This document shows, piece after piece, positions 11,908 through 22,752 of a DNA stretch of 64,000 nucleotides. The notes beneath the pieces are model-generated. The model did not search any database. It was given only the letters and a program-made list of their open reading frames with translations, and had not been told where the DNA came from. Origin of the DNA: Actinernus sp. WN-2022 (taxonomy: Eukaryota > Cnidaria > Anthozoa > Actiniaria > Actinernidae); assembly GCA_030867875.1 (NCBI GenBank), contig JAOWCC010001593.1, positions 1-64,000 of the forward strand, in the 5' to 3' direction. Position 1 is the first letter of the stretch. Each line of letters starts with the position of its first letter. Both the position numbers and the translations under genes were made by a program.

Positions 11908-12175
11908 GTAATTAATGACCGCTCCCTAAGTTGGTGAAGACTGTTTGATAGCAAACGTGAGTTATTATCTTGTTGAGTTGAGGCTAAATTACAATTTAAA
12001 TCTCCCATTAAATAAAATTCAACAGTTTCAGAATCGAGTTTTCCAACAAGCGTTTTGACAAATAATGTAAACGGGTTTCAACAGAAGAATTGAGTGGTCT
12101 GTACCCAAGTGATGACAATAAACGATTTAGATCGAGGTTTTCGAATTTCGATTCCCAAGTTTTCCCTATGATTTA
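11908..12175 (-). pseudogene. LINE endonuclease fragment
   Basis: Minus-strand frames read LVGKLDSETVEFYLMGDLNC and then NLASTQQDNNSRLLSN. The GDLN box is the catalytic Asp-Asn motif of AP-type endonucleases in non-LTR retrotransposons. Only about 80 codons remain. Confidence 0.65.
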
Positions 12176-12699
12176 TTTTCAAGTCAGCACGTGACGATCA
12201 AACTCCTCAGCAATAACTGTAATAAAACAAGGAGTTTGTGGCAAAGTTTATTTAATTTGTTTTTAATACACCAGTACGTGTATTTTCAAATCAGGAGTGT
12301 TTAGCTTCCAGGAGCGTAGACAGCCATTTTCCCCTTACAAGCCAAACGAGTGCTGAAGGCGCGAGCTCCTAGGGGGGTCTGGGGACATGACCCCCAGAAC
12401 TTTGAAATTTAAAATCTCTGGAACACTATTTCCAGCGTTTTCGATGCAATATTTCCTCCACAATCAACCTAAATCAAGAGCAAAACTTACAAATGGACAA
12501 AATCTGACCGTTTTCCGCAAAAAAGTTCACTGCTACAGCAAAAAAAATAAAAAAATATGTTAAGCCCAGTGTCGTAGGGATTTCGCTTCCACCCAAATAA
12601 ACAATTACCTCGTGTGAAAATAAAAATAAACTGATGCAAATACAAAATGTTAGCGGAAATAATAAAAAAGATGCTGCAAATAAATGAAAATTGTCACTG
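12176..12699. other. No firm feature
   Basis: It includes a C/G-rich block near 12,340-12,430 (CTAGGGGGGTCTGGGGACAT) that looks like an end of an interspersed repeat. I found no second copy in the window. Confidence 0.35.
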
Positions 12700-12808
12700 C
12701 AAATTAAAACTGGTTGCTGCAAACTAAAACTGGTTGCTGCAAACTAAAATTTGTTGCTGCAAACTAAAACTGGTTGCTGCAAACTAAAACTCGCTGCTGC
12801 AAACTTCG
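12700..12808. repeat. 20-bp minisatellite
   Basis: About five units of AAACTAAAACTGGTTGCTGC with a few substitutions. Confidence 0.9.
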
Positions 12809-12814
12809 TTGCTG

Positions 12815-13185
12815 CAGACTGTAATCCTTCTTCAATTGTCCTGAGAACTAATGCAAAACCTAACCCTACATTTAAAAACACCCTAACTGTCCACAATGGG
12901 TGCTCACTAATGTTCGGTGTTTAGAGCTATAGTCACGAATTTATTTAGGGTGTTTAGAACTATTAGTTAATTACTAAATAATACAGACTGTAATCCTTCT
13001 TCTATGATGCTGAGAACTAATACAAATCCTAACCCTACATTTAAAAACAGCCTTACCGTCAACAATGCTCACTAATATTATTTAGGCTGTTTACAGCTAG
13101 TCACTAAATAATACAGACTGTAATCCTTCTTATATGATGCTGAGAACTAATACAAATAATCCTAACCCTACATTTAAAAACAGAG
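12815..13185. repeat. Three diverged tandem copies of a 130-170-bp block
   Basis: Each copy begins CAGACTGTAATCCTTCTT, passes CTGAGAACTAATRCAAA and contains CCTAACCCTACATTTAAAAA. Starts are near 12,815, 12,984 and 13,114. Confidence 0.8.
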
Positions 13186-13605
13186 AATCACACAGGCATC
13201 CCGGAATCCCAGTCATTTTTAAACGAGCTCCGGCAACTTCCGCAATTACGTCATGCCACTGGCGGTAAATGACATGTTAACTATTTCATCGCCTAAAATA
13301 GCTTGCAGCGAAGTATGTTTTTAGCTGCTCGCTCCGAATTTTAACCTACTCCGCTTTTGACCCCAGTAAATACACATGCACGATTTACTGCTTAATCACG
13401 TGACCGATGACGTCACATATGATTATAGACGTTGCTGTGCTTAAGTTTCATTGATGTGCGATTCAATTCCAAGTAAATACACACGATATTCTGACATATT
13501 GAGTTTTTTTGTTCAATTTTCATTTAGTTAATTTATTTATATTAGCTAATTTATTATTTATTTTATTTATCTATTGATATATTTCATTTATCGATCGAAA
13601 ACTGT

Positions 13606-13680
13606 CAACCTGCACCCAACCTGCAACCTGCACCCAACCTGCAACCTGCACCCAACCTGCAACCTGCAACCTGCACTTTG
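13606..13680. repeat. Short minisatellite, CAACCTGCACC-type
   Basis: Alternating ACCTGCACCCA and ACCTGCA units, about four rounds. Confidence 0.9.
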
Positions 13681-14511
13681 TACCGTCCGTTTTATTCGTT
13701 TAGACGGTTTATCACCCAGACTCGAAGTGATTTCAACAGCTACCGTTTGTTGAAGCGCCGTTACGATTATTACGTCTTTTTATAATCACGTATAACAGAC
13801 GCGATAAAAGACCTAATTCTAAAGTTAATGAACAAATAATGTTTCCAACCATTTTGGGCTTCATCAGTTTAGTTTGTTCAATGAGAAAATTGTTTCAAGA
13901 AGGGGGGGGGGGCGATATCCCTGAAGAGGTGCCAAAGAGGGGGGCCAAATCACCAGGGATCTCGTCCCCCGGGAAGGGGGGGGGGCGAGATTACGGGGGA
14001 GCGAAATCCCTAGGACACCGGGCTTAATAGCTTCCCCACCAACCTACTGTAAAACCCTGTAAAAATTAGTGTAACTAGTATTCCATTAGATATGATCAGT
14101 TAAACAACAGTCGTGGAGCTGTTAAAATAGGGTGTTTACTTTGTCCTTGAGGAAAAGAACGAAAACATTCATGTTAGGTAAACAATTGTCGTCTTCCTAT
14201 TGCGTATTCCACATGTGTTTCAGTGCCAGCTTGTTTTGTGTATCTTTTGCGAGTTTACGGACTTACTCCTATGTTATTCTTTAGTGCACGAGAAGCTGAC
14301 AATTATAGGCTATCTTTAGGCAGCTGTCTAGTGGCATGTAACTTTAGCTGAGTTTGTCCATTTAATCTCACGTTCGCTAGCGTAGAAGTGGGGGGATCTC
14401 ATATAAAAGTGACAGGAATTCTTGTCGGAAATTTTATAAGGAACCCTAAAGGGTATGGCTAAATTGTTTTACCCCTGAGAGGTACCAATCTCAAAACACG
14501 AAATTAACTGA
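13681..14511. other. No firm feature; G-rich patch at 13.9-14.0 kb
   Basis: It contains G-runs at 13,902-13,911 and 13,976-13,985. The short open frame over them is low complexity and not credible as a gene. The rest shows no domain or repeat that I recognise. Confidence 0.4.
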
Positions 14512-14525
14512 GTTGATCCGACTTA

Positions 14526-14590
14526 GCCTCCTAAAGCAGACCCCGCGGGAAAGTGAAACGGAACTCGCCGCGGGGATCTGCTTTACGAGG
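14526..14590. repeat. GC-rich inverted repeat (hairpin)
   Basis: TAAAGCAGACCCCGCGG at 14,532 pairs with CCGCGGGGATCTGCTTTA at 14,568-14,585 around a loop of about 19 nt. GCCTC/GAGGC extends the stem outside. It could be the core of a small foldback element. Confidence 0.7.
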
Positions 14591-14789
14591 CCGAATCCGA
14601 GTGCGATTGATCGTGAAAGTACCTAGATGCGAAGCCAGGCCAAGAGGTCATTAAACGATAATAATCTTATTTTTTGACAAGTAGTTCTCCTTTGAATACC
14701 CTGAATGGTTTCACGATAACGGCACAACTGTGGATGTTTCAAATTGAACACCCTAAGTGGTACCAAACTGCACGTTTTCTAAAAGGTAT

Positions 14790-15710
14790 GCCGAGCATAG
14801 ACATAGACATTACTTTATTTGGACCTTGCATAACTAAATACATCGGCTTTTATCCAAATAAGTTTAATATAATAATAATAAATGCTGGAGGTAACGTAAA
14901 TATTCAAGACTCTCTAATATATATTTTATAAGCCGTGGTAGAAGTTATTCATTTGTTCCTTTCTTTGATGCATTCATATCTCGATACTATTTTGCACATT
15001 GCAGGGCGGGTTGATCATTAAGAAGAATACTTTTCTTTTTATAATATAGTTTTTTTATAGAGCGTCGAAGAATCGATCTCGCTTTGGGTTATAATAAGGG
15101 TATCGAATTAAAAAGTGTTTTTCATCTTACAATTTCTCTATGACATTTTGGACAGATTCGGTCTTCTAATTAACTGAAAGCCTGGCTTGAAGTGCCTACC
15201 TTCAGTTTCTCGATTACTGATACGGAGCTCCGGGACGGAGCTTAGTAAGTGATATTATGTGCTTGATATATTGCTGATGTGATTGAGGTATTCTTCTTGT
15301 TTATGGTCTATTATAAATAATCGGTAAGTCCTAAGTTTATTACTCTGTGTTATATCTCTACGTTGATCATTATAAATTTCTTCAGTCCAAGACTGGAATT
15401 CGATATCTCTAAGCCTTTGTTTTACTTGTCTACGTAGGTTTTTTCCCATCATTGACAATAAGTGTTTGTCTATGATTTGTGTGTCGAGCTGTTTTCGAGC
15501 CAAATTACTGTAGCCGTAACCGAGTCGTTCGATGATACGTTTTAGCTTTTCGATCCAGCTGAACGAGTGATGGTAATGAAGGAAATCCAAAATAGCCTGA
15601 TCTGATAGTCTGCTTTTGTCGGAGCACCCCTTCAGTGCCGTATAGGGGTGTAACCCACCCCCGTGGGGCGCGTTTGTAGATACACGGCATCTGAATTCAA
15701 TTTGGTTCAA
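14790..15710 (-). pseudogene. LINE ORF2 C-terminal remnant with 3' tail
   Basis: A 151-codon minus-strand frame (15255-15710) contains LGYGYSNLARKQLDTQII, WTEEIYNDQRRD and NKLRTYRLFIIDHKQEEYLN, followed in shifted frame by LRISNRETEGRHFKPG. That order matches the region downstream of the RT in several invertebrate LINEs (KLRTYRLF..., then LRISNH...ETGR). The minus-strand tail GTCCAAATAAAGTAATGTC near 14,825 looks like the 3' end. Family assignment is from memory of the wording, not a search. Confidence 0.5.
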
Positions 15711-16150
15711 CGTGTTTGAATTAGGTTATGTGGTGTGTGCAACTGCTTCGTAGTTGCTTATCTGACTTCAGTTATTGTATTATATTATGTGTATTAGCTC
15801 CCTCGATAAGCCTCTGGCTTTTGGAGGAAAGTTGGAGAACATTTTTTTAATGGTCACTGATTCAGAAAGGTTTTTAATTTCTTATTCATTACTCTCAAAC
15901 TTTAAATTCTGTTTATCCTGAATCTGTTTCTTTATGGACTTTCGTAACCTAGAGTCTATAATGATTTATTAACACGTTTAACTATTTGTATACACCTACG
16001 TACATGTAGGCATCATCTTGAACAAGAAAAATATCTAGTTTAGCGAAAACCGCAAAACAAGTAACATATCACAGGAAGTTGTTGTATCGCATTGTTGAGG
16101 AGTTTGTACACGGGAATACTGCTATCGTACCTCAGTTCGTGAATATTCAA
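15711..16150. other. Presumed upstream flank of the EF-hand gene
   Basis: No open frame or repeat of note. It lies 5' of a TATA box at 16,160. Confidence 0.4.
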
Positions 16151-16159
16151 ATTAGTTGT

Positions 16160-16167
16160 TATAAATA
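16160..16167 (+). promoter_or_regulatory. TATA box of the EF-hand gene
   Basis: TATAAATA lies 133 bp before the start codon. A TCAGTTTC initiator-like site at about 16,193 is roughly 30 bp downstream, the usual TATA-to-start spacing. Confidence 0.6.
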
Positions 16168-16292
16168 CACCTCGTCAACCAACACTGTTTCATCAGTTTC
16201 TTAGACTGGTAGCCGAAACTAGATTTCAACAAAAGTAAGGAACGTCTCCCTTGACCGAGCCTTTATCCGGAACCGTTCTGTACAACACTGAG

Positions 16293-17590
16293 ATGAGGAA
16301 CAAACTAGTTCTACTGCTCCTGGTTGTCCTGGTGGCACTTCTCATTTTTCCTGATGAGAGCGAAGGTTGGCGTCGCCGGCGCCAGCACAGGCGATCTTAC
16401 ATACGGGTCAAACTACTGGTATGTGATACTCACTGTTACAATGACTGTAGCGTAGTATGCCACTAAATTGTTTGCCTCAAATTGAATTGCCACTATATCT
16501 GGAAGAAGGTTTATTACGGAAAGAGACGTGACCCAGCTAACACGCCTATCCAGGTCAGTAAACCGCACAGTTAAGAAATAGAAAACATTGGCCATTTCCA
16601 TAAAGTTATAGAAACACGAGTGGGAGTTTGGGAGAACGAGAAATGGCAATGGGAACACGCACGCCCGTTTTTCCAGTCTTCCACAAATGTTTCTATAATT
16701 TCCTTTATGAAGTAAACGTGTAAAACATTTTAAAAACGCTCGTTTTACTTGATAATTCTCTCAGCTAATACAAGCGATCGAGTGCTCAACGTTCTATGTT
16801 TCTACAGAGTTAGGCCACCCCAATAAAACGTTTCGTTTACCATCACCTGACCGTTTACCATTATTTTTGGAGATTATTATTAGTTACTTGCCTTTCTCGT
16901 GGAAATTGTCAATCCACAACTAGCTAGTAGAGGAAAAAGTAGTAAAGCTTCAGCCTAAGTTCTGCCCTTTTCTGTTCCTTATTATATGAGTGAGTGTGTA
17001 ATGATTTCATCAAGAGAAAGGCTGTGACCCAGGTTCGATTCCCGGACCCGGCGCCATAATGTTGAGTTTGTTGGAATCTCGCCCTTGCTCCGAGAGTTTT
17101 TCTCCAGGTTCTCCGGTTTTCTTCCCTCCACAAAAACCAACACGCTAAATTCCAATTCGATCTGTGATTTAGCCGAGTCCTGGCTTTGATCAGGTCCCCA
17201 TTAGAAATTCAGTGTTTTTAATAAGAAATGATTTCTGATGGCCTTAGCAAATAAATCGAAGTAAATGGTGTGAAATATCGCAGGGGCTCATGTATAAACC
17301 ATCAATGAAAGAATGAGAACATGAATTAAATGTAGAAGCACTTGTGTTTCATTAGTTTCGTGTTTTCATTATTATAGCATGACGCAACTGAAAATGATCT
17401 GGCCATGCCGCAGTCGGACTCCAAGTCACGCCGCGTCTACATTCCATACAAATTCTCGGACTACGACACCAACAAGGACTCAAGAATCTCCTTGGAGGAG
17501 TTCTATTCTGCTTTGAAGATGGGGGACAAATCAACCAGGCCCGTCTTCGAATCCATGGACAGAAATGGTCAGTCTTCTGTTGATGACGTA

Positions 17591-17640
<50 letters not shown>

Positions 17641-18063
17641 GGCGGTACAGGTCCGAGTTTGTACCTAATTTAGACTTCCAGTTTCTTGTTGTAAAAATGT
17701 AGAATTGCGTGTTACAGATGACTCAGAGTATTCAATCAGGCTGGAAATCCGAGTTCGTTTTCACAATAACTTGAAATTTCTGTTTTCTCGTAAATCCGGG
17801 TCCGATTCTGGACCTCATGTCCTCACATATACCTACCCATATAACATACAAGTAGCCCCCTACTCCTCCCCTAACCCGGCTGATCCATACCTAAGCTTCT
17901 GTCACAACCTACTATCTCAGAGATGGAGCTTTATAAATTTGTCTAATATTGCACTGAGGTGATTTCCTTTCTTTTTGTCTTTCTTCCAGGCGATAACTTC
18001 ATCACTTGTAAGGAGTTCAGAAGCTCCAAGGACGAACCCTTCAAGCAGAAGCCAATCTGTTAG
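16293..18063 (+). CDS. Secreted protein with two EF-hands (three coding exons, 129 aa)
   Basis: Coding exons are 16293-16418, 17378-17567 and 17990-18063. The donors are GTATGT and GTCAGT, the acceptors TTATAG and TTCCAG, and the reading frame is continuous (phases 0 and 1). Residues 1-25 are a strong signal peptide (MRNKLVLLLLVVLVALLIFP) followed by the basic run WRRRRQHRR, which may be a propeptide or furin-like site. EF-hand 1 loop is DTNKDSRISLEE in exon 2. EF-hand 2 loop DRNGDNFITCKE is split by intron 2, and both carry acidic or oxygen ligands at positions 1, 3, 5 and 12. The protein ends KQKPIC. It should be exported and bind Ca2+. Short secreted EF-hand proteins are common in cnidarians, but I cannot name an orthologue. 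No disabling change is seen. It is the clearest host gene in the window. Confidence 0.88.
16985..17205 (+). mobile_element. SINE fragment in intron 1 of the EF-hand gene
   Basis: A Pol III B-box-like GGTTCGATTCCCGGACCC at 17,034 is followed by TTCTCCGGTTTTCTTCCC and CACAAAAACCAACAC, a pattern familiar from invertebrate SINE bodies. The head (A box) is missing or degenerate. Confidence 0.55.
17594..17638. repeat. (TA)n microsatellite in intron 2
   Basis: About 22 uninterrupted TA units beginning 27 bp after the exon 2 donor. Confidence 0.97.
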
Positions 18064-18364
18064 CGTGATGATCTCCACCATATAATAATAATAAGGGGTT
18101 AAATATTTAAGGGATAAGAAGCGTCAAGGCTTGGAAATATCCAAGTCGTGATAACCTAACGACTGTGTGCCGGCATGTACCGGCATATTTTGATAACCAC
18201 ACTGACCAAAACGCTTCTGCTAACTGACTCTTATAATATTCATTAATAATTCATAAAGCAGCCATCCAATCGTAAAGCACTATTCAGGTCACATGCATTG
18301 CCATATAAACTGGATACAAGTCCCATCAGCAGGGAAAGGAAGGGGTTGATGAATTAATACAATG

Positions 18365-18460
18365 GTTAATAGATCTATTAGTATTCTGTAAATGTTTTGG
18401 AATACTAATATATATATTAGTATTCCAAAACATTTACAGAATACTAATAGATCTATTAAC
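18365..18460. repeat. Perfect 96-bp palindrome
   Basis: 48-bp arms without mismatch or spacer, centred between 18,412 and 18,413. The left arm starts GTTAATAGATCTATTAG and the right arm ends CTAATAGATCTATTAAC. It lies about 300 bp beyond the stop codon of the EF-hand gene. Confidence 0.95.
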
Positions 18461-18545
18461 TATTCAGTTATGATATTAACCAAACTTCAGAAATTACAGC
18501 ACATAATTACTATAATTCACAATGAAAACCATTTAATTTAACACA

Positions 18546-19160
18546 CTACCAATAGTCTACTTTACATTGGTCTGTCAAGTTATCCCTTTCCGACATTTTC
18601 GTGTCTTTTGCAATCACATGCTTGGTTGCGTCTCTCATTTCTGCGTCCAGGACTCTTCGAAATGTTGAAAACCTAAAAGAAAGTGAAATAGATCATTCAG
18701 TATATTTTACAAACCTTTACCGGCTCATGTCAGAAAAACATAATGGCTATATAAAAATCAAAATTACCTTAGGTCACTCTTGTTTAGAAGATTTACGGAA
18801 TTTACGGTTTCGTCGCTTGATTGTGTCTATTAATGCCACACACAATTCCATAAAGTATTTTCGAAGGATAGCGCTTCCACCCATATTAAGGACTTCACCA
18901 ACAAATTTCGTCATCCAAAAGTTAAGTGTATTCGGGGACATGGCGGTGAGATTGACAGTGAGGTCCTCTCTGTCTTCGATATTACTGTATGGAAAACCAA
19001 CTGACTCATTTCTCGCTACTTTGTTCTCTCTAAATCTCTGCCATTCTTTGAAAATGTTAACGCTCCACATGCTTGCGTTTCTTGTATTTCTAGGTACGGT
19101 TTCCTTTAACCAAGTTTGCTCTTCCACAACGTTTTTCGGCTTACGAAAGCTGCGACGCAA
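18546..19160 (-). pseudogene. Crypton-like tyrosine recombinase N-terminal fragment (DUF3504-type)
   Basis: A 128-codon minus-strand frame (19160-18774) contains SMWSVNIFKEWQRFREN, LTAMSPNTLNFWMTKFVGEV and a helix ending LCVALIDTIKRR. This matches the SAM-like DNA-binding region before the catalytic domain in Crypton-derived proteins, where an NxFxxW and a LxxWLxKFVxEV motif recur. After a candidate acceptor (CTTTTAG, exon from 18,672) a second piece reads FRRVLDAEMRDATKHVIAKD and stops at 18,546. The donor and phase between the pieces do not match and a TGA intervenes, so it is probably decayed. The catalytic Arg/His/Tyr domain is absent. A domesticated short gene is the alternative. Confidence 0.5.
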
Positions 19161-19351
19161 CTTGACACTCCTTCGTTCAAAGAATCGAATTAATTAATTT
19201 CACTGCAATGTTTCTGCTGCAGTTCAAAACAATAGCCAGTTCATTATTTCTGTATTACATAACATCACATGAAAAGGTCCATTCATTCCCTTGCCATTAA
19301 TAAATGAACTGTTATGAACTATTGAAATGTCTTCATAATGCAATCAGCTTC

Positions 19352-19505
19352 TATTCAAAACCATGTAAAAGGAGCGGCTAAGTAAATTCTATAGAACAAA
19401 AGAATATCAGAAGTACATTCCAAAACCTATTCAAAACCATGTAAAAAGAGCTGTTGTAGTAAATACAATAGAAGCAAAAAATATCATAAGTCCATTACAA
19501 TATTC
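19352..19505. repeat. Tandem duplication of a 77-bp block
   Basis: CTATTCAAAACCATGTAAAA is followed by related sequence twice, ending near AATATCATAAGTCCATTACA. Confidence 0.75.
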
Positions 19506-19510
19506 GTGGC

Positions 19511-19572
19511 AATGTTGTATCGGATCTACAATGGCTCGCCGAAACGGCTCGCCATTGTAAATCCGATACAAC
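19511..19572. repeat. 62-bp near-perfect inverted repeat
   Basis: ATGTTGTATCGGATCTACAA pairs with TTGTAAATCCGATACAACAT with one mismatch, around a CG-rich loop (CTCGCCGAAACGGCTCG). It may be a tiny foldback element. Confidence 0.85.
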
Positions 19573-21559
19573 ATCACCACTCATATTGTAAATAGTACAT
19601 AAACAGTGTCACGGGATGGTGATACACGTTTGAAAGAATTGAATTTAAATAAAGAATTGAATTGAATTGAAAGTTCAGTTGAACCTATTTTTTTCCCAAA
19701 AGCACTGTGCTTGGCTTTGATGACGAATGAGCATAAGTTGATAACTAAATGGTTGGCTGTTGTAAAAGAGGTAATAAATAGAACTGAAGCATTGGTACTG
19801 ACTCTGTGCTGTCTTAATATAATCAGTTTACAGCTATTTCAAAAAGGTTGTCCACGACAAACGAAAAACGACATTCCCATATACCTCGTTCAGCTACGGA
19901 CGGAGTAAAACGCAGAGTGCAGGGCACGCAGGGTAGGCTACGCAGGGTGTTCAAAGTTACATAATTTAGTGCCTTGCAAAGGTCACATGTTCACATGGCA
20001 AATATTATGCTAATTTTAGAGTGAAAGTAAAAGTGTATTTATTTATCAATGTTTTTAGTTGCTTTCCTGTAAGCTTTTCTCAAATACGTGTCTAGCTTAC
20101 TGATTTCCCAAGGAATGTACGTACACAAACACTTTAATCCTTGAATTCATAACTAATTGCAATATTAATGCTGTCACGCATATGGCATTTTTTAAAAGAC
20201 ATAACATGCAGAACGTACACAGCGGGACCCGCTTTTACCGAAATAAAAAATTGTTGGCAGACACAATATATTTAGTTTACACAAACTTAGAAAAGCTCCC
20301 GCCTAAAATGTTACGGAACAAAACAAGACGCCAGAGTATCAGGTGATATACAATATTCTCGTGTTTTTTTGTGGTAGTCCTCGAAGATATAAAAGTTGTA
20401 TTTTATTGCGTTCGCCTTGTCACTAAGGCCAGATAAAAAAAATTACTTGTTTAGCGTCCATCCGTTTCAATTTTTCCAGGTAGGGAGGGAGTTTTTTTTT
20501 TTCCTATGTGAAGCTTATTTTGTCTTGACTGGATATTATTCACTCACCTCGTGTTCATGACCTCGTGTTGTAGAAACAAAATGGCGTCGATGTTAAAATA
20601 TTCAATGCGCTGGCGCATATTTTAAGTGGTACATGTAGGGGTCTGGGTACAAGAATTGGTGTTCGCGGGCGCATTTACACTTTCTAAAGTTTTTTATGAA
20701 AAATAAAAAAAATAAAAAATTAGAGGTCGGGGACATTTCTCAGGTCGTCATCTATTGTCATTAATGTGCCAACCGAGATCCATTGGTTCCTAACACAAAG
20801 CGGGCTTTACAAATCATGGTTGGACATTAGCATGACAATTGCAATGTTCAAGAGACAGAGAGATTCTCGTTCTTTTTCTGATACGCCTTTACGAGTGAAT
20901 AAAAATCGTACAAAGCCTTTTCCATGCTGTTATTTGTTGATTTTATAGGTATACTGAGATATATAAAGCAAATTTTAGCCGTGCGTCTCGTTGGTTTTAG
21001 GAAGCCACTAAAGCCAAGCGATTTAAAAAAAAATGGCATTAGCTTGAATAAATCAAAAGAGAGTTTAGAAAAATGTGTAATATTCCTTTCAGAAAAATAT
21101 TCTCCAACTTCTAATTATGATGAACACTCATTTTAAATGCTGTACTAAGTCTTGCACTTAAAACAACATTTCAGTCACGCAAATACAAAGAATGAAAAGG
21201 AACTATGATCAAAATTCGCTAAAAGCTGTAATCAGTTGTAAAACTGTATAAAATGAAATCAGTGAGGTTTACGTTTCTATTGAATTTTCTTCGAGTATTC
21301 TGGTTCTCTTGTTCAATAAAGCTGTCGACCGTCCCGGCCCGCAAGACTTTCATGTTTGAATGAAACGGCTCAAAGCACGCGCCGCGCATTTCATTGTTAG
21401 ACACCTCTTTTCCTCTGAGAACGAGCGCGAAGCGCGAGTGGAAGCAGACTGTCATCAATGAAAATGTCCCAGAATTCATCATTTTGCCCCCCAATATAAT
21501 CAGGTCGTTCTGGAGGGCTGCCAGTAAAATACTCGTAAGTATTTTACCCGCTATGATAT

Positions 21560-21670
21560 GGCTTGCAGTCTGGCTCGCTGGCTCGCAGTTTTGGAAACCC
21601 CCAAAAAGGGCTGACTCGCATGGCTCGTATCGTGGCTCGCATGGCTCGCATCGTGGCTCGCTGGCTCGCA
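21560..21670. repeat. GGCTCGC minisatellite
   Basis: Irregular repeats of TGGCTCGCA and ATCGTGGCTCGC inside the 2.4-kb element. They give spurious open frames on both strands. Confidence 0.85.
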
Positions 21671-21672
21671 CA

Positions 21673-22004
21673 TTAGGGACCTTAAGCAACCAGGACGGCG
21701 ACGGCAGTCGGCGACGGGACGTAGAAAAAGTGTTCTCCCGAAATTTGGTGTTTACTATTTCCTTTGTTCGCCTTGAATTGTTTTTCAAAACCAGATTTTC
21801 GAAAAATATAATGACTATAGTGTTCCGCTAAAGCCGAACGAAAAATGATTTGATATACTTTCTTACGTTCACGTTGTCTTTAAAACGTACAATTTGGGGT
21901 TTTCACGTTGTGTTTTTGCTACTGCGTGCATTTTCACGTGCAGTTATTGTATTTTGTAATTAAGGCTATTGTTTTATGCCGTCGTGGTTGCTTAAGGTCC
22001 CTAA
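21673..22004. mobile_element. MITE nested in the Mutator-like element
   Basis: The left end TTAGGGACCTTAAGCAACCA is the complement of the right end at 21,981-22,004. The same family, diverged and inverted, is at about 61,165-61,439, with shared internal text AAGTGTTCTCCCGAAATTTG / AAGTGTTTTCTCCCGAAATT. The target duplication is unclear. Confidence 0.8.
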
Positions 22005-22289
22005 ATAGCCTGACCCGAACGGCTTCACGTAGGCTAGACACGTATTTGAGAAAAGCTTACAGGAAAGCAACTATAAAAACATTGATAAATAGATACACTT
22101 TTACTTTCACACTAAAATTAGCATAATATTTGCCATGTGAACAATTGACCTTTGCAATCTGATATTCCAAAGGCACTAAATTATGTAACTCTATTTTTTG
22201 TTTACTTTGAACACCCTGCGTACCCTCCCTGCGCGCCCTGCGTGCCCTGTACCCTGCGTTTTACTCCATCCGGTTCAGCTACAACCCTG

Positions 22290-22620
22290 CATTTCGGTCT
22301 GGGATCAAGGATCACAGACCCGGGATCAGGATCATGAACCGGGATCAGGGATCACAGACCCGGGATCAGGGATCACAGACCCGGGATCGGAGATCACAGA
22401 CCCGGGATCAGGGATCACCGGACCCGGGATCACCGGACCCGGGATCAGGGATCACAGACCCGGGATCACAGACCCGGGATCAGGGATCACAGACCCGGGA
22501 TCGGGGATCTCAGCCGGACCCGGCATCAGGGATCACAGACCCGGGATCGGGGATCTCAGCCGGACCCGGCATCAGGGATCACAGACCCGGAAACGGGGAT
22601 CACATGCAGGGGATCGGGAT
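22290..22620. repeat. GC-rich minisatellite, CCCGGGATCAGGGATCACAG-type
   Basis: About 15 units of 18-24 bp with variants. Two long overlapping frames run through it (TDPGSGI-like repeats), as expected from repeat periodicity, and neither is credible as a gene. The array starts just beyond the Mutator-like element's right target duplication. Confidence 0.9.
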
Positions 22621-22663
22621 CAGAGGGCCCGAATCAGATATAAAGAGCTTATTTCACGGAAAG

Positions 22664-22752
22664 TTGTGTAATACGGCTGGGTATTTTTACCTCGAAAAGG
22701 CTCGAAAAATAAAATTGACGAGTAAAAATTCCCAGCCGTATATATTGCGCAA
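22664..22752. repeat. Short foldback (inverted repeat)
   Basis: TACGGCTGGGTATTTTTAC pairs with GTAAAAATTCCCAGCCGTA around a 36-nt loop, with an extra TTGTG/GCGCAA partial pairing outside. Confidence 0.8.

Larger units (their letters stand above)
19897..22272. mobile_element. 2,376-bp Mutator-like non-autonomous DNA transposon
   Basis: GTTCAGCTA is duplicated at 19,888-19,896 and 22,273-22,281. The ends are inverted repeats of about 210-240 bp, beginning CGGACGGAGTAAAACGCAG on the left and CGGATGGAGTAAAACGCAG on the complement of the right. The subterminal part holds GCAGGGCACGCAGGG minirepeats. A 9-bp duplication with long TIRs is the signature of Mutator-like elements. The interior has no transposase frame and contains a nested MITE (21,673-22,004), so movement would need a transposase from elsewhere. 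Confidence 0.85.

Noticed and set aside
11799..12008. A gene across the glycine run
   Set aside because: The glycine run is the poly(C) tract. Only the part upstream of it on the minus strand (GDLNCN) is meaningful, as a LINE endonuclease remnant.
13839..14027. Small Gly/Pro-rich protein
   Set aside because: Driven by G-runs. Low complexity and no support.
18601..19197. 198-codon plus-strand frame
   Set aside because: It lies opposite the Crypton-like minus-strand frame, which has family motifs. The plus-strand frame has none.
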